Of a stretch of DNA of 64,000 bases, positions 7,299 to 15,449 are shown piece after piece (positions within the stretch are counted from its first letter, which is position 1; the number at the start of each line of letters is the position of its first letter). The position numbers and the translations under genes are program-made. Below the pieces are notes generated by a model, which was not told the DNA's origin, did not search any database, and saw only the letters and a list, made by a program, of their open reading frames with translations. This DNA comes from Rouxiella aceris (lineage in GTDB: Bacteria > Pseudomonadota > Gammaproteobacteria > Enterobacterales > Enterobacteriaceae): assembly GCF_012933545.1 (NCBI RefSeq), contig NZ_JAADJU010000006.1, forward strand, positions 1 to 64,000, read 5' to 3'.

Positions 7299-7971
7299 TT
7301 CAGATGACAAGGATGTTGTCGTGCGCAAGTTGCCGGTCCTTAAGGCTGATTTTCAGGTGAATTTTACAATCTGGGCAGCGGGTAAGCCTATCTATCGGAT
7401 ACATTCAGCTAAATTTACTGCCACCGAATTCAACCCTGGCATCGGTGGTGCGCGATTTAGCCCCATGAGTAATGGTGTGTCAACCTTATATGGGGGAGTG
7501 AATAGCGGTGTGGCGGTGATGGAGACTATCTTCCATGACCTGCCTACTCTATCTGTCGATACGCCTTTTGATTTGGGGAAGTTAGAAGGTCTTGCCTATT
7601 CGGTAATGACTCCCCGTGATAATCTTTATCTTGTTGATCTCAATCCAAAGACATTGCGGAAAATGGGTGTGAAGAGAGCTGACCTTCTTGATTCGTCAGC
7701 AGACCAATATTTGTTCACCCGCGAATATTCTCTGGCAATACATCAGGCTTATCCCGCTGCGCAGGGCTTACAATGGTCTTCTAAACAACACGGTGATACG
7801 GCGTTGATGTTGTTTGGTGATCGAGTCAAAGCAGAACAACTTGAGGTCAACATCGAATCGCAATGGGTGTTGGAGTCAGAAAGCGTAATGGCAGTGATAG
7901 AAGATGAGGCAGACCAGCTTGGTGTGGTATTCCTGGAGCCACGAGGTGGCAAAGAACCCGATGATAACTAA
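7291..7971 (+). CDS. RES-domain toxin
   Basis: 226-residue RES-family protein. Characterised members degrade NAD+ in the cytosol and stop growth unless neutralised by the cognate Xre-type antitoxin. Conserved positions visible are Arg36 in YRIH, Arg55 in GGARFSP, Tyr67 in TLYGG, Glu78 in AVMETIFHD and Ser163/164 in LQWSSKQ; the Arg, Glu and Ser line the family's active-site pocket. The start at 7291 overlaps the antitoxin stop in ATGGCTGA, giving coupled translation in the usual antitoxin-toxin order. The domain appears complete. Function is inferred from the family. Confidence 0.88.
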   Translation: MADSDDKDVVVRKLPVLKADFQVNFTIWAAGKPIYRIHSAKFTATEFNPGIGGARFSPMSNGVSTLYGGVNSGVAVMETIFHDLPTLSVDTPFDLGKLEGLAYSVMTPRDNLYLVDLNPKTLRKMGVKRADLLDSSADQYLFTREYSLAIHQAYPAAQGLQWSSKQHGDTALMLFGDRVKAEQLEVNIESQWVLESESVMAVIEDEADQLGVVFLEPRGGKEPDDN

Positions 7972-8108
7972 CTGTTCTAACAAGTTTTCCCCCGAATATC
8001 TCATGGGGCGGTGCCGCTATATCTCGATCCTGAATACTGTAATTATTACTAAATTCAAGCGCCCGATATAAACCCATCAGGCGCTCCCCCCTTTTATTAA
8101 TTACTTGT

Positions 8109-9617
8109 TCACTGCTTATGCCATCTTGTCCGTTCCACTGCGCTTTGCCATTCCTGCCAGCGCAGTTGCAATCGCAGGTGACGTTGCGGGTCGGGCGTAA
8201 AGATAATATGTTCCGGCAGACAGGGTCGTAACTGTTCGCTATCAATGCCGAGTAGTGCCTTGCGCGCCAGTAGTGCGGCCCCCATGGCGGATAATTCGGG
8301 GATATCGCTGCGCATCACCGGGCAACCCAGCAGGTCAGCCTGATATTGCATCAGCCAGTCATTTTTGGTCGGGCCGCCGTCTACCATTAGCGCCTGCAGG
8401 TCAAAGTCGCCATATTGCCGCATAACGGTAATAACGTCGGCAATCTGGTAGGTAATGGACTCCAGCGCGGCACGGATAAGATGTGCCCGCCTGGTGCCCC
8501 GGCTTAAGCCGTGGATTAGACCGCGAGCGTTTTCATCCCACCAAGGGGCGCCAAGGCCGGTCAACGCCGGGACAAAATAGACGCCGAGGGTCGATTCCAC
8601 CGAAGCCGGCAAGCTATTGAGTGCCTGCGTCAGTTCAGCTTCCGGCAGTTCACTTAATCCTGTGCTGTCCGCCATCCAGGCCACTGCATCCCCGGTATGG
8701 GGAATATTGCCTTCCAGACCATATACCAGCCGTTCGCCGTCGTGCCAGGCAACGGTGGTGGCCAGCGCGTTAACGTCACACAGTGCGGAATTGACCGGGA
8801 CCATCACCGAGGAGCCGGTGCCATAGGTGGCTTTTACGCAGCCTTGCGCTCCCAGGCTATGGGCGAACAAGGCCGCATGCGAGTCACCAATCATCGCCAT
8901 GATGGCAATACCGTCCGGAATGATCTCCAACCCTTTGGTATAACCAAACAGTCCGCTGGATGGACGGATATCCGGCAATGCCGCACGGGGGATCTGGAAC
9001 AGTTCCAGCATCTCGCTGTCCCATTCACCGCGTTGCAGGTTCAGCAACTGGGTACGCGAGGCGTTGGAGTAATCACAGCAAAATGCTTCACCCTGCGTCA
9101 GATTCCACAGCAGCCAGCTATCTACGGTGCCCAGGCAAATCTCGCCCTGTTGCGCCAGAGCCTCGCCATTGGGTACCGACTGAAGCAGCCAGCGCATTTT
9201 AGATGCCGAAAACAGCGGGGTGACCGGCAGGCCGGTAGTCGCTTTGATCTGCCCTTCGCGGTGCTGTTGGCGTAGCGACTGGCAAAAATCCGCGGTTCGT
9301 GAACATTGCCAGGTTATCGCCGCGCCTAACGGCTGGCCACTGTTACGATACCAACCCACGGCGGTTTCCCGCTGATTACTGATTGCCAATGCCGCCACGC
9401 GATCTGCGCCGACGGCGTTAATCGCCTGGGTCAGCACCACCAGCGACGCCTCGAGCAGTTTTTCAGCCGACTGTTCTACCCAGCCTTGATGGGGGGTATC
9501 AATGGTCAGCGGACGGGAAAACCTGGCGACAATCTGTCCCTGGCTGTCAAATGCCACGGCTTTGGCGTTGGTGGTCCCTTCATCGAGCGCGATAATAATG
9601 TCTTTGTTAACAGACAC
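8109..9617 (-). CDS. aptK: FGGY-family sugar kinase, probable apulose kinase
   Basis: 502-residue FGGY carbohydrate kinase (glycerol/xylulose kinase superfamily, usual length about 500). The N-terminal phosphate-binding motif ALDEGTTNAKAVAFD is at residues 10-24. The C-terminal ATPase half contains M-V-D-G-G-P-T-K-N-D-W-L-M-Q. It is last in a leftward operon after a fucose-isomerase-like enzyme and a split transketolase, the gene set of the transketolase-dependent D-apiose pathway. There the kinase makes apulose 4-phosphate from apulose. The kinase family is certain; the substrate is inferred from neighbours. Erythrulose or another ketose is the main alternative. Confidence 0.75.
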   Translation of the reverse strand: MSVNKDIIIALDEGTTNAKAVAFDSQGQIVARFSRPLTIDTPHQGWVEQSAEKLLEASLVVLTQAINAVGADRVAALAISNQRETAVGWYRNSGQPLGAAITWQCSRTADFCQSLRQQHREGQIKATTGLPVTPLFSASKMRWLLQSVPNGEALAQQGEICLGTVDSWLLWNLTQGEAFCCDYSNASRTQLLNLQRGEWDSEMLELFQIPRAALPDIRPSSGLFGYTKGLEIIPDGIAIMAMIGDSHAALFAHSLGAQGCVKATYGTGSSVMVPVNSALCDVNALATTVAWHDGERLVYGLEGNIPHTGDAVAWMADSTGLSELPEAELTQALNSLPASVESTLGVYFVPALTGLGAPWWDENARGLIHGLSRGTRRAHLIRAALESITYQIADVITVMRQYGDFDLQALMVDGGPTKNDWLMQYQADLLGCPVMRSDIPELSAMGAALLARKALLGIDSEQLRPCLPEHIIFTPDPQRHLRLQLRWQEWQSAVERTRWHKQ

Positions 9618-9650
9618 GATGTTTCTCCCTCATGGGGTGGCCGCTACCCA

Positions 9651-11069
9651 TTATTGATGCAGGTAGGTATTCACGCCGAGATAGCGGTTAAAGGCTTCTT
9701 GCAGCACCGCGGCGCTTGCCGAGTGGTTCATGGCCACATGGTGCTCAAAGCCGTTTTGGCAGATCCATGACAGCAGGTTTTCCAGATGCGGAACCTGGAT
9801 CACGGCGCGGCAGCCAACGGTATCCAGCGGGTCGTCCACCGACTGGCCTTCGCCGACATAGGCTTTAATTTCGCCGGTCAGATCGTCGGTGCTGAGGCGG
9901 AAATAGGTCAGATCACCGCTTTTCATGCGCCCATGCACCGCCCCACAGGTATTTTCTTTGCCGACGGTGGTACCAATGATGTCGGCGGTGCCCATATGCG
10001 GATTTTCCAGGCTACTGGCGGCAAAGTTACCGCAGTGAAAAAGCACGCATTTGTTGCGATCGTCGCCGAAGTTGTTATTCCAGTCGGCAATCGACGCCGG
10101 GCTTAAGTTGCTGCTGGCCAGCGCAAACATCGACAGCGCACCCATCACGTCGACTTCGCAGGCGCTTGGCATCAGTTGGCCGGACATTACGCTCATAATG
10201 GAACAGACGTTGATGCCGAGGTTTTCCTGGAGTGATGTCCAGCACTGGATGGCGGTGGTGTCGATATCATTGGCAACCACCCATTCACTGATCACCACAA
10301 ACAGTTTGGCCATGGTCACCAGTTTGTCGGCCGGAATGCCGCTGGTATCGGCGTTGGCCAGCAAAATGCGGTGTTTTTCATCGACGCGAATATCGTCATC
10401 ACGCAGTTGTTTGATGCGGGTAAAGATCTCGGAGAGATCCAGGGTTTCCACCGCAATACCCAGGCGTTCAAGCAGTTTTTCACTGTAGCGGACGGTATTA
10501 AAACCGGCAGGGCGTGCGCCAATGGCACCGACCCGCACGCCGCGCATACTGCTGACCACACGGCAAATCTGCTCAAAACGTTTGAGGTCTTTTTCAAACA
10601 CTTCGCCACTCAAGGCGCAAACGTGCTGGGTGGTGAGGGTGAAGGGAATGCCATATTGACGCAGGTTATTACACAGGGAGATTTTGCCGCAGAAGCTGTC
10701 GCGGCGGGTGGCCAGCCCCATTTTATTGAGATTATCTTCCTGAGCCTGCACCAGCACCGGCACATTCAGCCCGGAAATACGCAGGGTTTCTGCAATGGCT
10801 TTTTCATCGCCAAAGTTTGGCAGTAATACCACTACGCCGTGGATCTCGTCGCGATGCTGACGAAACAGTTCGGCACAGACTTTGGCATCCTGGCGGGTTT
10901 CCACGCCGCCCAGTTCGGTTTGCGTGTCGTTAAGCATAATGGTTTTAATACCGAGGCGGTCAAACAGAACCACCGCTTGTTCACGGGCTTCGGCAACCAG
11001 GTAGCTGGGGAAAAATCCGCGGTTGCCGATGATGACACCCATAGTCAGTTGTTGAGGAATTCGGGACAT
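9651..11069 (-). CDS. apsI: L-fucose-isomerase-like sugar isomerase, probable D-apiose isomerase
   Basis: 472-residue protein with the fucose/arabinose isomerase fold. Likely metal ligands are Glu305 and Asp307 (S-A-C-E-V-D-V-M-G) and a His cluster at 443-449 (EHHVAMNH), matching the Glu/Asp/His triad of L-fucose isomerase. It is shorter than FucI (about 590), which fits the pentose-acting subgroup. Downstream is an FGGY kinase and upstream a two-subunit transketolase. In the known apiose route the isomerase converts D-apiose to apulose. The reaction class is well supported; the sugar is inferred from context. Confidence 0.75.
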   Translation of the reverse strand: MSRIPQQLTMGVIIGNRGFFPSYLVAEAREQAVVLFDRLGIKTIMLNDTQTELGGVETRQDAKVCAELFRQHRDEIHGVVVLLPNFGDEKAIAETLRISGLNVPVLVQAQEDNLNKMGLATRRDSFCGKISLCNNLRQYGIPFTLTTQHVCALSGEVFEKDLKRFEQICRVVSSMRGVRVGAIGARPAGFNTVRYSEKLLERLGIAVETLDLSEIFTRIKQLRDDDIRVDEKHRILLANADTSGIPADKLVTMAKLFVVISEWVVANDIDTTAIQCWTSLQENLGINVCSIMSVMSGQLMPSACEVDVMGALSMFALASSNLSPASIADWNNNFGDDRNKCVLFHCGNFAASSLENPHMGTADIIGTTVGKENTCGAVHGRMKSGDLTYFRLSTDDLTGEIKAYVGEGQSVDDPLDTVGCRAVIQVPHLENLLSWICQNGFEHHVAMNHSASAAVLQEAFNRYLGVNTYLHQ

Positions 11070-11105
11070 TGCTCTCTCTCCGGTAAGATGTTCGATTTAT
11101 ATTTT

Positions 11106-12053
11106 TTATTGTTGTGCGCGTAACAAGGCGATGGCGTTTTTCACTACGCCCTGGGCGTCAATTTCATGACGGGCTCGGGTTGCCGCGCGGTCGGCGGCAA
11201 TAGCATATTGGCCATCGGCAATACCCAGTCTGCGCAGCGGAATGGCGCAGCCCGCTTCTGCCAGCACCTCGGCCACTAGGCTGCCGACCCCGCCGTTAAT
11301 ATTGTGTTCTTCTACACTGACCACCGCTTTGCAGCCCTGTAGTGCCGCCAGCAGTTGTGAGGTATTACAGGGACGAATAGACGGTACACTGATCACCGTA
11401 GCGTCAATATCGGCTTCTGCCAGGAGTGTGGCGGCGGCAACAATCTCGTGCACCGTCGACCCCATGGACACCAATGCCAGGTCACGCCCTTTGCGCAGCA
11501 CATCAATATTGCCAGGCACAAAGCGATAGCTTTCGTCGTGCAGCTCCGGCAGGGCCTTACCGTCCAGGCGGATATACACCGGGCCAATATATTCCAGGGC
11601 GTAATCAATAATCTGACGGCATTCCAGCGGGCTGGAAGGGGCAAAAATCTGGATATTGCCAAAGCCGCGCAACACCGAAATATCGTCAATGCTATGGTGG
11701 GTACTGGCCAGCGGCCCATAGCTTGCCCCGGCGTTCAGGCCGAACAGTTTGACGTTGGTATTGTTGTAGCAAATATCGACTTTGATTTGTTCATTGGCGC
11801 GCGAAATCAGAAAAGGCGCAGCGTTACAGGTGACGGCAATTTTGCCGCCAATCGCCAATCCGGCAGCGGCGCCGACCAGGGTCTGTTCGGCAATACCGAC
11901 GTTGACCAGTCGACCCGGAAATCTTTTCTCAAAGGGGGAAATCTTGGCGGTCGAAGTGGAGTCGGCCACCACCGGCACCAGATCCACGCCGCGGTCTACG
12001 GCATCAATAAATGCATTCACCATTACGGTGGCGAGATGTTCGCTGTTACTCAT
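11106..12053 (-). CDS. aptB: Transketolase C-terminal subunit, probable apulose-4-phosphate transketolase B
   Basis: 315 residues covering the pyrimidine-binding and C-terminal domains of a transketolase split into two genes. The pyrimidine domain holds V-N-V-G-I-A-E-Q (catalytic Glu near residue 57), then the C-terminal Rossmann-like domain (V-V-S-V-E-E-H-N-I-N-G-G). Its start overlaps the N-terminal subunit gene by 8 bp. Split transketolases of this size act in several sugar pathways. With a fucose-type isomerase and FGGY kinase the best match is the apulose-4-phosphate enzyme, which would yield xylulose 5-phosphate and dihydroxyacetone phosphate with glyceraldehyde 3-phosphate as acceptor. 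Confidence 0.75.
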   Translation of the reverse strand: MSNSEHLATVMVNAFIDAVDRGVDLVPVVADSTSTAKISPFEKRFPGRLVNVGIAEQTLVGAAAGLAIGGKIAVTCNAAPFLISRANEQIKVDICYNNTNVKLFGLNAGASYGPLASTHHSIDDISVLRGFGNIQIFAPSSPLECRQIIDYALEYIGPVYIRLDGKALPELHDESYRFVPGNIDVLRKGRDLALVSMGSTVHEIVAAATLLAEADIDATVISVPSIRPCNTSQLLAALQGCKAVVSVEEHNINGGVGSLVAEVLAEAGCAIPLRRLGIADGQYAIAADRAATRARHEIDAQGVVKNAIALLRAQQ

Positions 12054-12876
12054 CTTTTAATTCCTCCAGCGCCAGTTCAATTTCTTCACCTTTGGGCACG
12101 CGGTGATGCCATTCCGGACGCCCTTGAATAAAGGAGACACCGGCACCTTTGGTGGTATTGGCGATAATGACCATCGGCTTGCCGTTTGGTGTTAATCCTT
12201 CGATGGTGGCGACCACATCGGCCATATCATTGCCACGACATTGCGTGACCTGCATACCAAAGGCGCGCCATTTCTCGTCCAGCGGATCGGTATTCATAAT
12301 GTCTTTGGTTAAACCGGCCAGTTGCAGACCGTTTTTATCGTTAATGATGATCAGGTTATCGAGCTGATAATGGGCGGCCACCAACGCTGCTTCCCAGTTG
12401 CTGCCTTCGGCCAGTTCACCGTCGCCGGTGACGACAAATACCCGGCGCTTGCTGTTACTGCGTTTGGCCGCCAGCGCAATACCAACGGCAACCGGCAGAC
12501 CGTGACCGAGCGCGCCGGTATTCAGCTCAATGCCGGGGGTTTTATGTTTTACCGGATGGCCGGGCAGGTGGGAGTCGGCATGCTGATAGGTGCTCAGCCA
12601 GTCGACGGGGATAAACCCGGCTTCTGCCAGTACGCAGTAATAACCGCCTACCGCATGGCCTTTCGACTGAATATAGATATCGCGATCGTCGCTTTTTTGC
12701 AGCGCCGGCGAGCAGTTAAGAATGCGGAAGTAGAGTGCGGTAAGCAGTTCTACCTGGGATAAGTCAGCGCCCGTATGCCCGCCTGCGGGGCTTTCGGCGT
12801 TTAGCACGATGATGCGCCGGCGAACTGCGCGTGCTTTTTTTTCAAGCTCCTCAACAGAGAGCGAAAACGGATTCAT
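12046..12876 (-). CDS. aptA: Transketolase N-terminal subunit, probable apulose-4-phosphate transketolase A
   Basis: 276 residues, the thiamine-diphosphate (pyrophosphate) domain of a split transketolase. The cofactor motif G-D-G-E-L-A-E-G starts at residue 151, and N-D-K-N-G-L-Q closes it about 25 residues later. S-K-G-H-A (71-75) and G-A-L-G-H-G-L (121-127) are standard transketolase blocks. It is first in the leftward operon (A, B, isomerase, kinase). A perfect palindrome TGAATATATATTCA lies 30 bp upstream and is repeated before the ABC transporter operon. The enzyme class is certain; apulose 4-phosphate as donor is inferred from the gene set. Confidence 0.78.
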   Translation of the reverse strand: MNPFSLSVEELEKKARAVRRRIIVLNAESPAGGHTGADLSQVELLTALYFRILNCSPALQKSDDRDIYIQSKGHAVGGYYCVLAEAGFIPVDWLSTYQHADSHLPGHPVKHKTPGIELNTGALGHGLPVAVGIALAAKRSNSKRRVFVVTGDGELAEGSNWEAALVAAHYQLDNLIIINDKNGLQLAGLTKDIMNTDPLDEKWRAFGMQVTQCRGNDMADVVATIEGLTPNGKPMVIIANTTKGAGVSFIQGRPEWHHRVPKGEEIELALEELKDE

Positions 12877-12905
12877 AGTTCACCTCTTGAATGTTTAGTC
12901 TAATA

Positions 12906-12919
12906 TGAATATATATTCA
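12906..12919. promoter_or_regulatory. Operator candidate, TGAATATATATTCA (catabolic operon copy)
   Basis: Perfect 14-bp palindrome TGAATATATATTCA, 30 bp upstream of the transketolase A start. The identical 14-mer occurs before the ABC transporter operon at 18549-18562. The shared site and the SorC-type regulator in between make it the likely operator of that regulator. Confidence 0.7.
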
Positions 12920-12951
12920 GATGGGTTGTGAAAGGACTTCTGAGGAGCGGT

Positions 12952-12979
12952 TTTATCACTTATTGTTTGCGGTGATAAA
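12952..12979. promoter_or_regulatory. Inverted repeat TTTATCAC / GTGATAAA in the divergent region
   Basis: Perfect 8-bp arms (12952-12959 and 12972-12979) with a 12-bp spacer, between the catabolic operon and the regulator gene. It does not resemble the TGAATA-type sites, so it may bind a second factor or be a weak CRP-like element. Confidence 0.35.
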
Positions 12980-12995
12980 GCGCCTTGTGTTACTC

Positions 12996-13027
12996 AGAAT
13001 ATTTATTCACTACTGATTTATTATTCA
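12996..13027. promoter_or_regulatory. Two degenerate copies of the TGAATA-type operator
   Basis: AGAATATTTATTCA at 12996-13009 and TGATTTATTATTCA at 13014-13027 are imperfect versions of TGAATATATATTCA. The second 14-mer recurs exactly at 18567-18580 next to the other perfect operator. The 314-bp region thus has three sites and probably controls both divergent transcripts. Confidence 0.55.
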
Positions 13028-13190
13028 TGGTATAAAGATATGCCCAGTTTTTCCTTTTGTCTATGGCTGGTGGCGGTCTATTTAGGAAAAAAGCGATCCG
13101 GATCTCACAAGAATTGCACGGGGTGGTGAACGTAGCTTGTTATCTATGCATAGGTGAATAAAATATCAGGACAAATTAAGGGGTAAAACT

Positions 13191-14141
13191 ATGTCAAAGC
13201 AGGACGAGCAGCGGCTGTTGGTGAAGGTCGCCACACTCTATTACAGCGAAAATAAAAAACAGTCAGAAATTGCCTCGTTACTGCATCTGTCTCAATCCTT
13301 TGTTTCGCGGGCACTGACGCGCTGCCAGAAAGAGGGCCTGGTGAAGATCACCGTGGTGCAGCCAACCAATATTTTTGTCCAGTTGGAAAAGGCGCTTGAA
13401 CAACAATATGGCATTCGTCAGGCCATTGTGGTGGATGTGGGCGAAGACCCGTCCAATGCGCAGATCAAACATGCCATCGGCAGCGCGGCGGCACACTATA
13501 TGGAGACGCGTATCCGCCCGGAAGACCTGATCGGTATTTCGTCCTGGAGCAGCACTATCCGCGGTATGGTTGATGAAATGCATCCGCAGAATATTCGCGC
13601 TGCCGGGGTGATCCAACTGCTGGGGGGCGTCGGTCCCAACGGTAATGTGCAGGCTACCATTCTGACGCAACAGCTGGCGGCGCATCTCGATTGCCCGGCT
13701 TGGCTGCTGCCTTCACAAAGTATTGAGCACTCGGTCACCGAGCGTGCGCGTCTGACCAATAGTCCGGATGTGGCTGCGGTGGTGGCAAAATTTGCCGAAG
13801 TGGATATTGCGATTGTCGGCATCGGCGATCTTGAGCCGTCGCAGCTGCTGAAGAATTCCGGCAACTATTACACCGAGGATATGCTCAGACTGCTGTCCGA
13901 GCGCGGTGCGGTGGGGGATATCTGTCTGCATTATTACGACGCGGTGGGCAATCCGGTGCTGACCCATGACGAAGACCCGGTGATTGGCATGGAGCTGGCA
14001 CAGATCCGGGCCTGTAACCATGTGATCGCGCTGGCGGGTGGGCTGGAAAAACGTAACGCTATTCGCGGCGCACTGCAGGGCAACTATATTGATGTGCTGA
14101 TCACCGATTACCCGACGGCACGCAGTCTGCTAAAAGCCTGA
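13191..14141 (+). CDS. SorC/DeoR-type sugar-binding transcriptional regulator
   Basis: 316-residue regulator of the SorC family. The N-terminal HTH is at residues 10-45 (LVKVATLYYSENKKQSEIAS, LLHLSQSFVSRALTR). The long C-terminal domain resembles sugar-phosphate isomerases and binds a phosphorylated sugar effector (G-I-S-S-W-S, G-V-I-Q-L-L-G-G-V-G, A-L-A-G-G-L-E-K-R). It is divergent from the transketolase-isomerase-kinase operon and convergent with the ABC operon. Both operons carry TGAATATATATTCA, so it probably controls both. The inducer would be a pathway phosphate intermediate by family analogy. Confidence 0.88.
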   Translation: MSKQDEQRLLVKVATLYYSENKKQSEIASLLHLSQSFVSRALTRCQKEGLVKITVVQPTNIFVQLEKALEQQYGIRQAIVVDVGEDPSNAQIKHAIGSAAAHYMETRIRPEDLIGISSWSSTIRGMVDEMHPQNIRAAGVIQLLGGVGPNGNVQATILTQQLAAHLDCPAWLLPSQSIEHSVTERARLTNSPDVAAVVAKFAEVDIAIVGIGDLEPSQLLKNSGNYYTEDMLRLLSERGAVGDICLHYYDAVGNPVLTHDEDPVIGMELAQIRACNHVIALAGGLEKRNAIRGALQGNYIDVLITDYPTARSLLKA

Positions 14142-14244
14142 TTACTGAATGCTCCCTGGTTGGTGACTGGGCTGGTGGGCAACAAAAGCAGCTGCCCGTG
14201 AGTTTGATGACAACGTGGTCTGTATCACCGAGATACACGGGCAT

Positions 14245-14299
14245 AGTACACCTGGGGGCGCTCCGGCGGGTAAGCCCGCGACGACCCCAACGGTGTACT
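14245..14299. terminator. Compound stem-loop between convergent genes
   Basis: Outer arms AGTACACC (14245-14252) and GGTGTACT (14292-14299) pair perfectly. GGGG/CCCC lies inside them, and an inner GCGGG-taa-GCCCGC-type hairpin is at the tip. It lies between the convergent regulator and permease genes and probably ends transcription from one or both sides, though it lacks a long T-run. A REP-like element is the alternative. Confidence 0.5.
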
Positions 14300-14359
14300 C
14301 TCCCTAAAAACGGGCGTTGTCAGCCGTTTGACAAGGCGGTTATCTGCCCTGCCAACCAT

Positions 14360-15448
14360 CTACTTTCCTTCCATCACCGCTTTTTGTGCCACCACCGCCG
14401 CTTTCTGCTGCATACGGTTTTGCATCTGGTCGATAATCACTGCCACGATAATAACAATACCTTTGATCACCATCTGCCAGAACTCGCTGACGCCCATCAT
14501 TACCAGCCCGTCAGCCAGAAAACCAATAACAAAGGCACCAATCAGCGTACCGAGGATGGTACCGCGGCCACCGGCCAGTGATGTCCCGCCAAGCACTACG
14601 GCGGCGATGGCGTTCATTTCAAAGGCAGTACCGTTTGCCGGATGGCTGGCAGAAAGCTGGGCGGAGACCACAATCCCGGCAATGGCCGCGCAAAAACCGG
14701 AGAGGGTATAGACCCAGATTTTGACCTGCCGCACCTTGACGCCGGAGAGTTCGGCGGCGCGTTCGTTATCACCGATAGCATACACATGGCGGCCAAAGGG
14801 CAGACGGCGGGCAACATAGGCAATAGCCACTGCCAGCACAATCATGACCCAGATAGCCCAGGGGATGCTAAACAGTGTACCGGCACCGATTTCGTCAAAG
14901 CCGGTATTGCCAAGCTGCGGATTGCCCGACAGCCCCGGGAAGGTTTGCCCGTCAGAAGTCAGCATGGCGGCACCGCGCAATACGTACATGGTGCCGAGGG
15001 TGCAGATAAAGGGGGCGACATTGTAGCGGGTGATAATCCAGCCATTCACCGAACCGATCAGCCCGCCAATCACCAGCACCAGCGGCACAATGACCCACAC
15101 GCTGGGGAAAATGGCGATGCCAAACATCGGCAGCACAATACCTTTGGTGATCAGCCAGCCGGCGATCATGCCGCATAAACCGAGAGTGGCGCCAATCGAC
15201 AGGTCGATCCCGGCGGTGATAATCACAAAGGTGATCCCCAGCGCCAGAAAGGCATTAATGGCAATATGTTTGATCATAATCACCAGGCTGCCGCCCGAAA
15301 GGAAGCCCGGCACGGTCATGGTAAAAAAGCCGACAATCAGAAACAGCGCAATAAAGGTGCGCAGCTTAAGCAGGATCAGCAAAACATTTTCACGTGAAAG
15401 CGACGAACCTGCCTGTGGTGCAATAGCAATAGATTGTAGTGTTTTCAT
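14360..15448 (-). CDS. Sugar ABC transporter permease (RbsC type)
   Basis: 362-residue inner-membrane permease of the ribose/xylose (BPD_transp_2) family with 8-10 hydrophobic segments. The family segment G-I-D-L-S-I-G-A near residue 85 and the cytoplasmic coupling loop A-A-E-L-S-G-V-K-V-R-Q-V-K near residue 235 are present. The ATG at 15448, with AGGGG seven bases upstream and two bases before the ATPase stop, is preferred over a GTG at 15466. It is the last gene of the SBP-DUF2291-ATPase-permease operon. The cargo is inferred to be the sugar handled by the divergent catabolic genes, probably D-apiose. Confidence 0.92.
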   Translation of the reverse strand: MKTLQSIAIAPQAGSSLSRENVLLILLKLRTFIALFLIVGFFTMTVPGFLSGGSLVIMIKHIAINAFLALGITFVIITAGIDLSIGATLGLCGMIAGWLITKGIVLPMFGIAIFPSVWVIVPLVLVIGGLIGSVNGWIITRYNVAPFICTLGTMYVLRGAAMLTSDGQTFPGLSGNPQLGNTGFDEIGAGTLFSIPWAIWVMIVLAVAIAYVARRLPFGRHVYAIGDNERAAELSGVKVRQVKIWVYTLSGFCAAIAGIVVSAQLSASHPANGTAFEMNAIAAVVLGGTSLAGGRGTILGTLIGAFVIGFLADGLVMMGVSEFWQMVIKGIVIIVAVIIDQMQNRMQQKAAVVAQKAVMEGK

Positions 15449-15449
15449 A

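Noticed and set aside
12046-12053. 8-bp overlap of the transketolase halves as a frameshifted single gene
   Set aside because: Split transketolases with overlapping genes are normal; each half has its own complete domain set and start.
8109-12876. Glycerol or erythritol catabolism as the role of the kinase operon
   Set aside because: No glycerol-type dehydrogenase or erythritol enzymes; isomerase plus split transketolase fit the apiose route better, though substrate proof is lacking.
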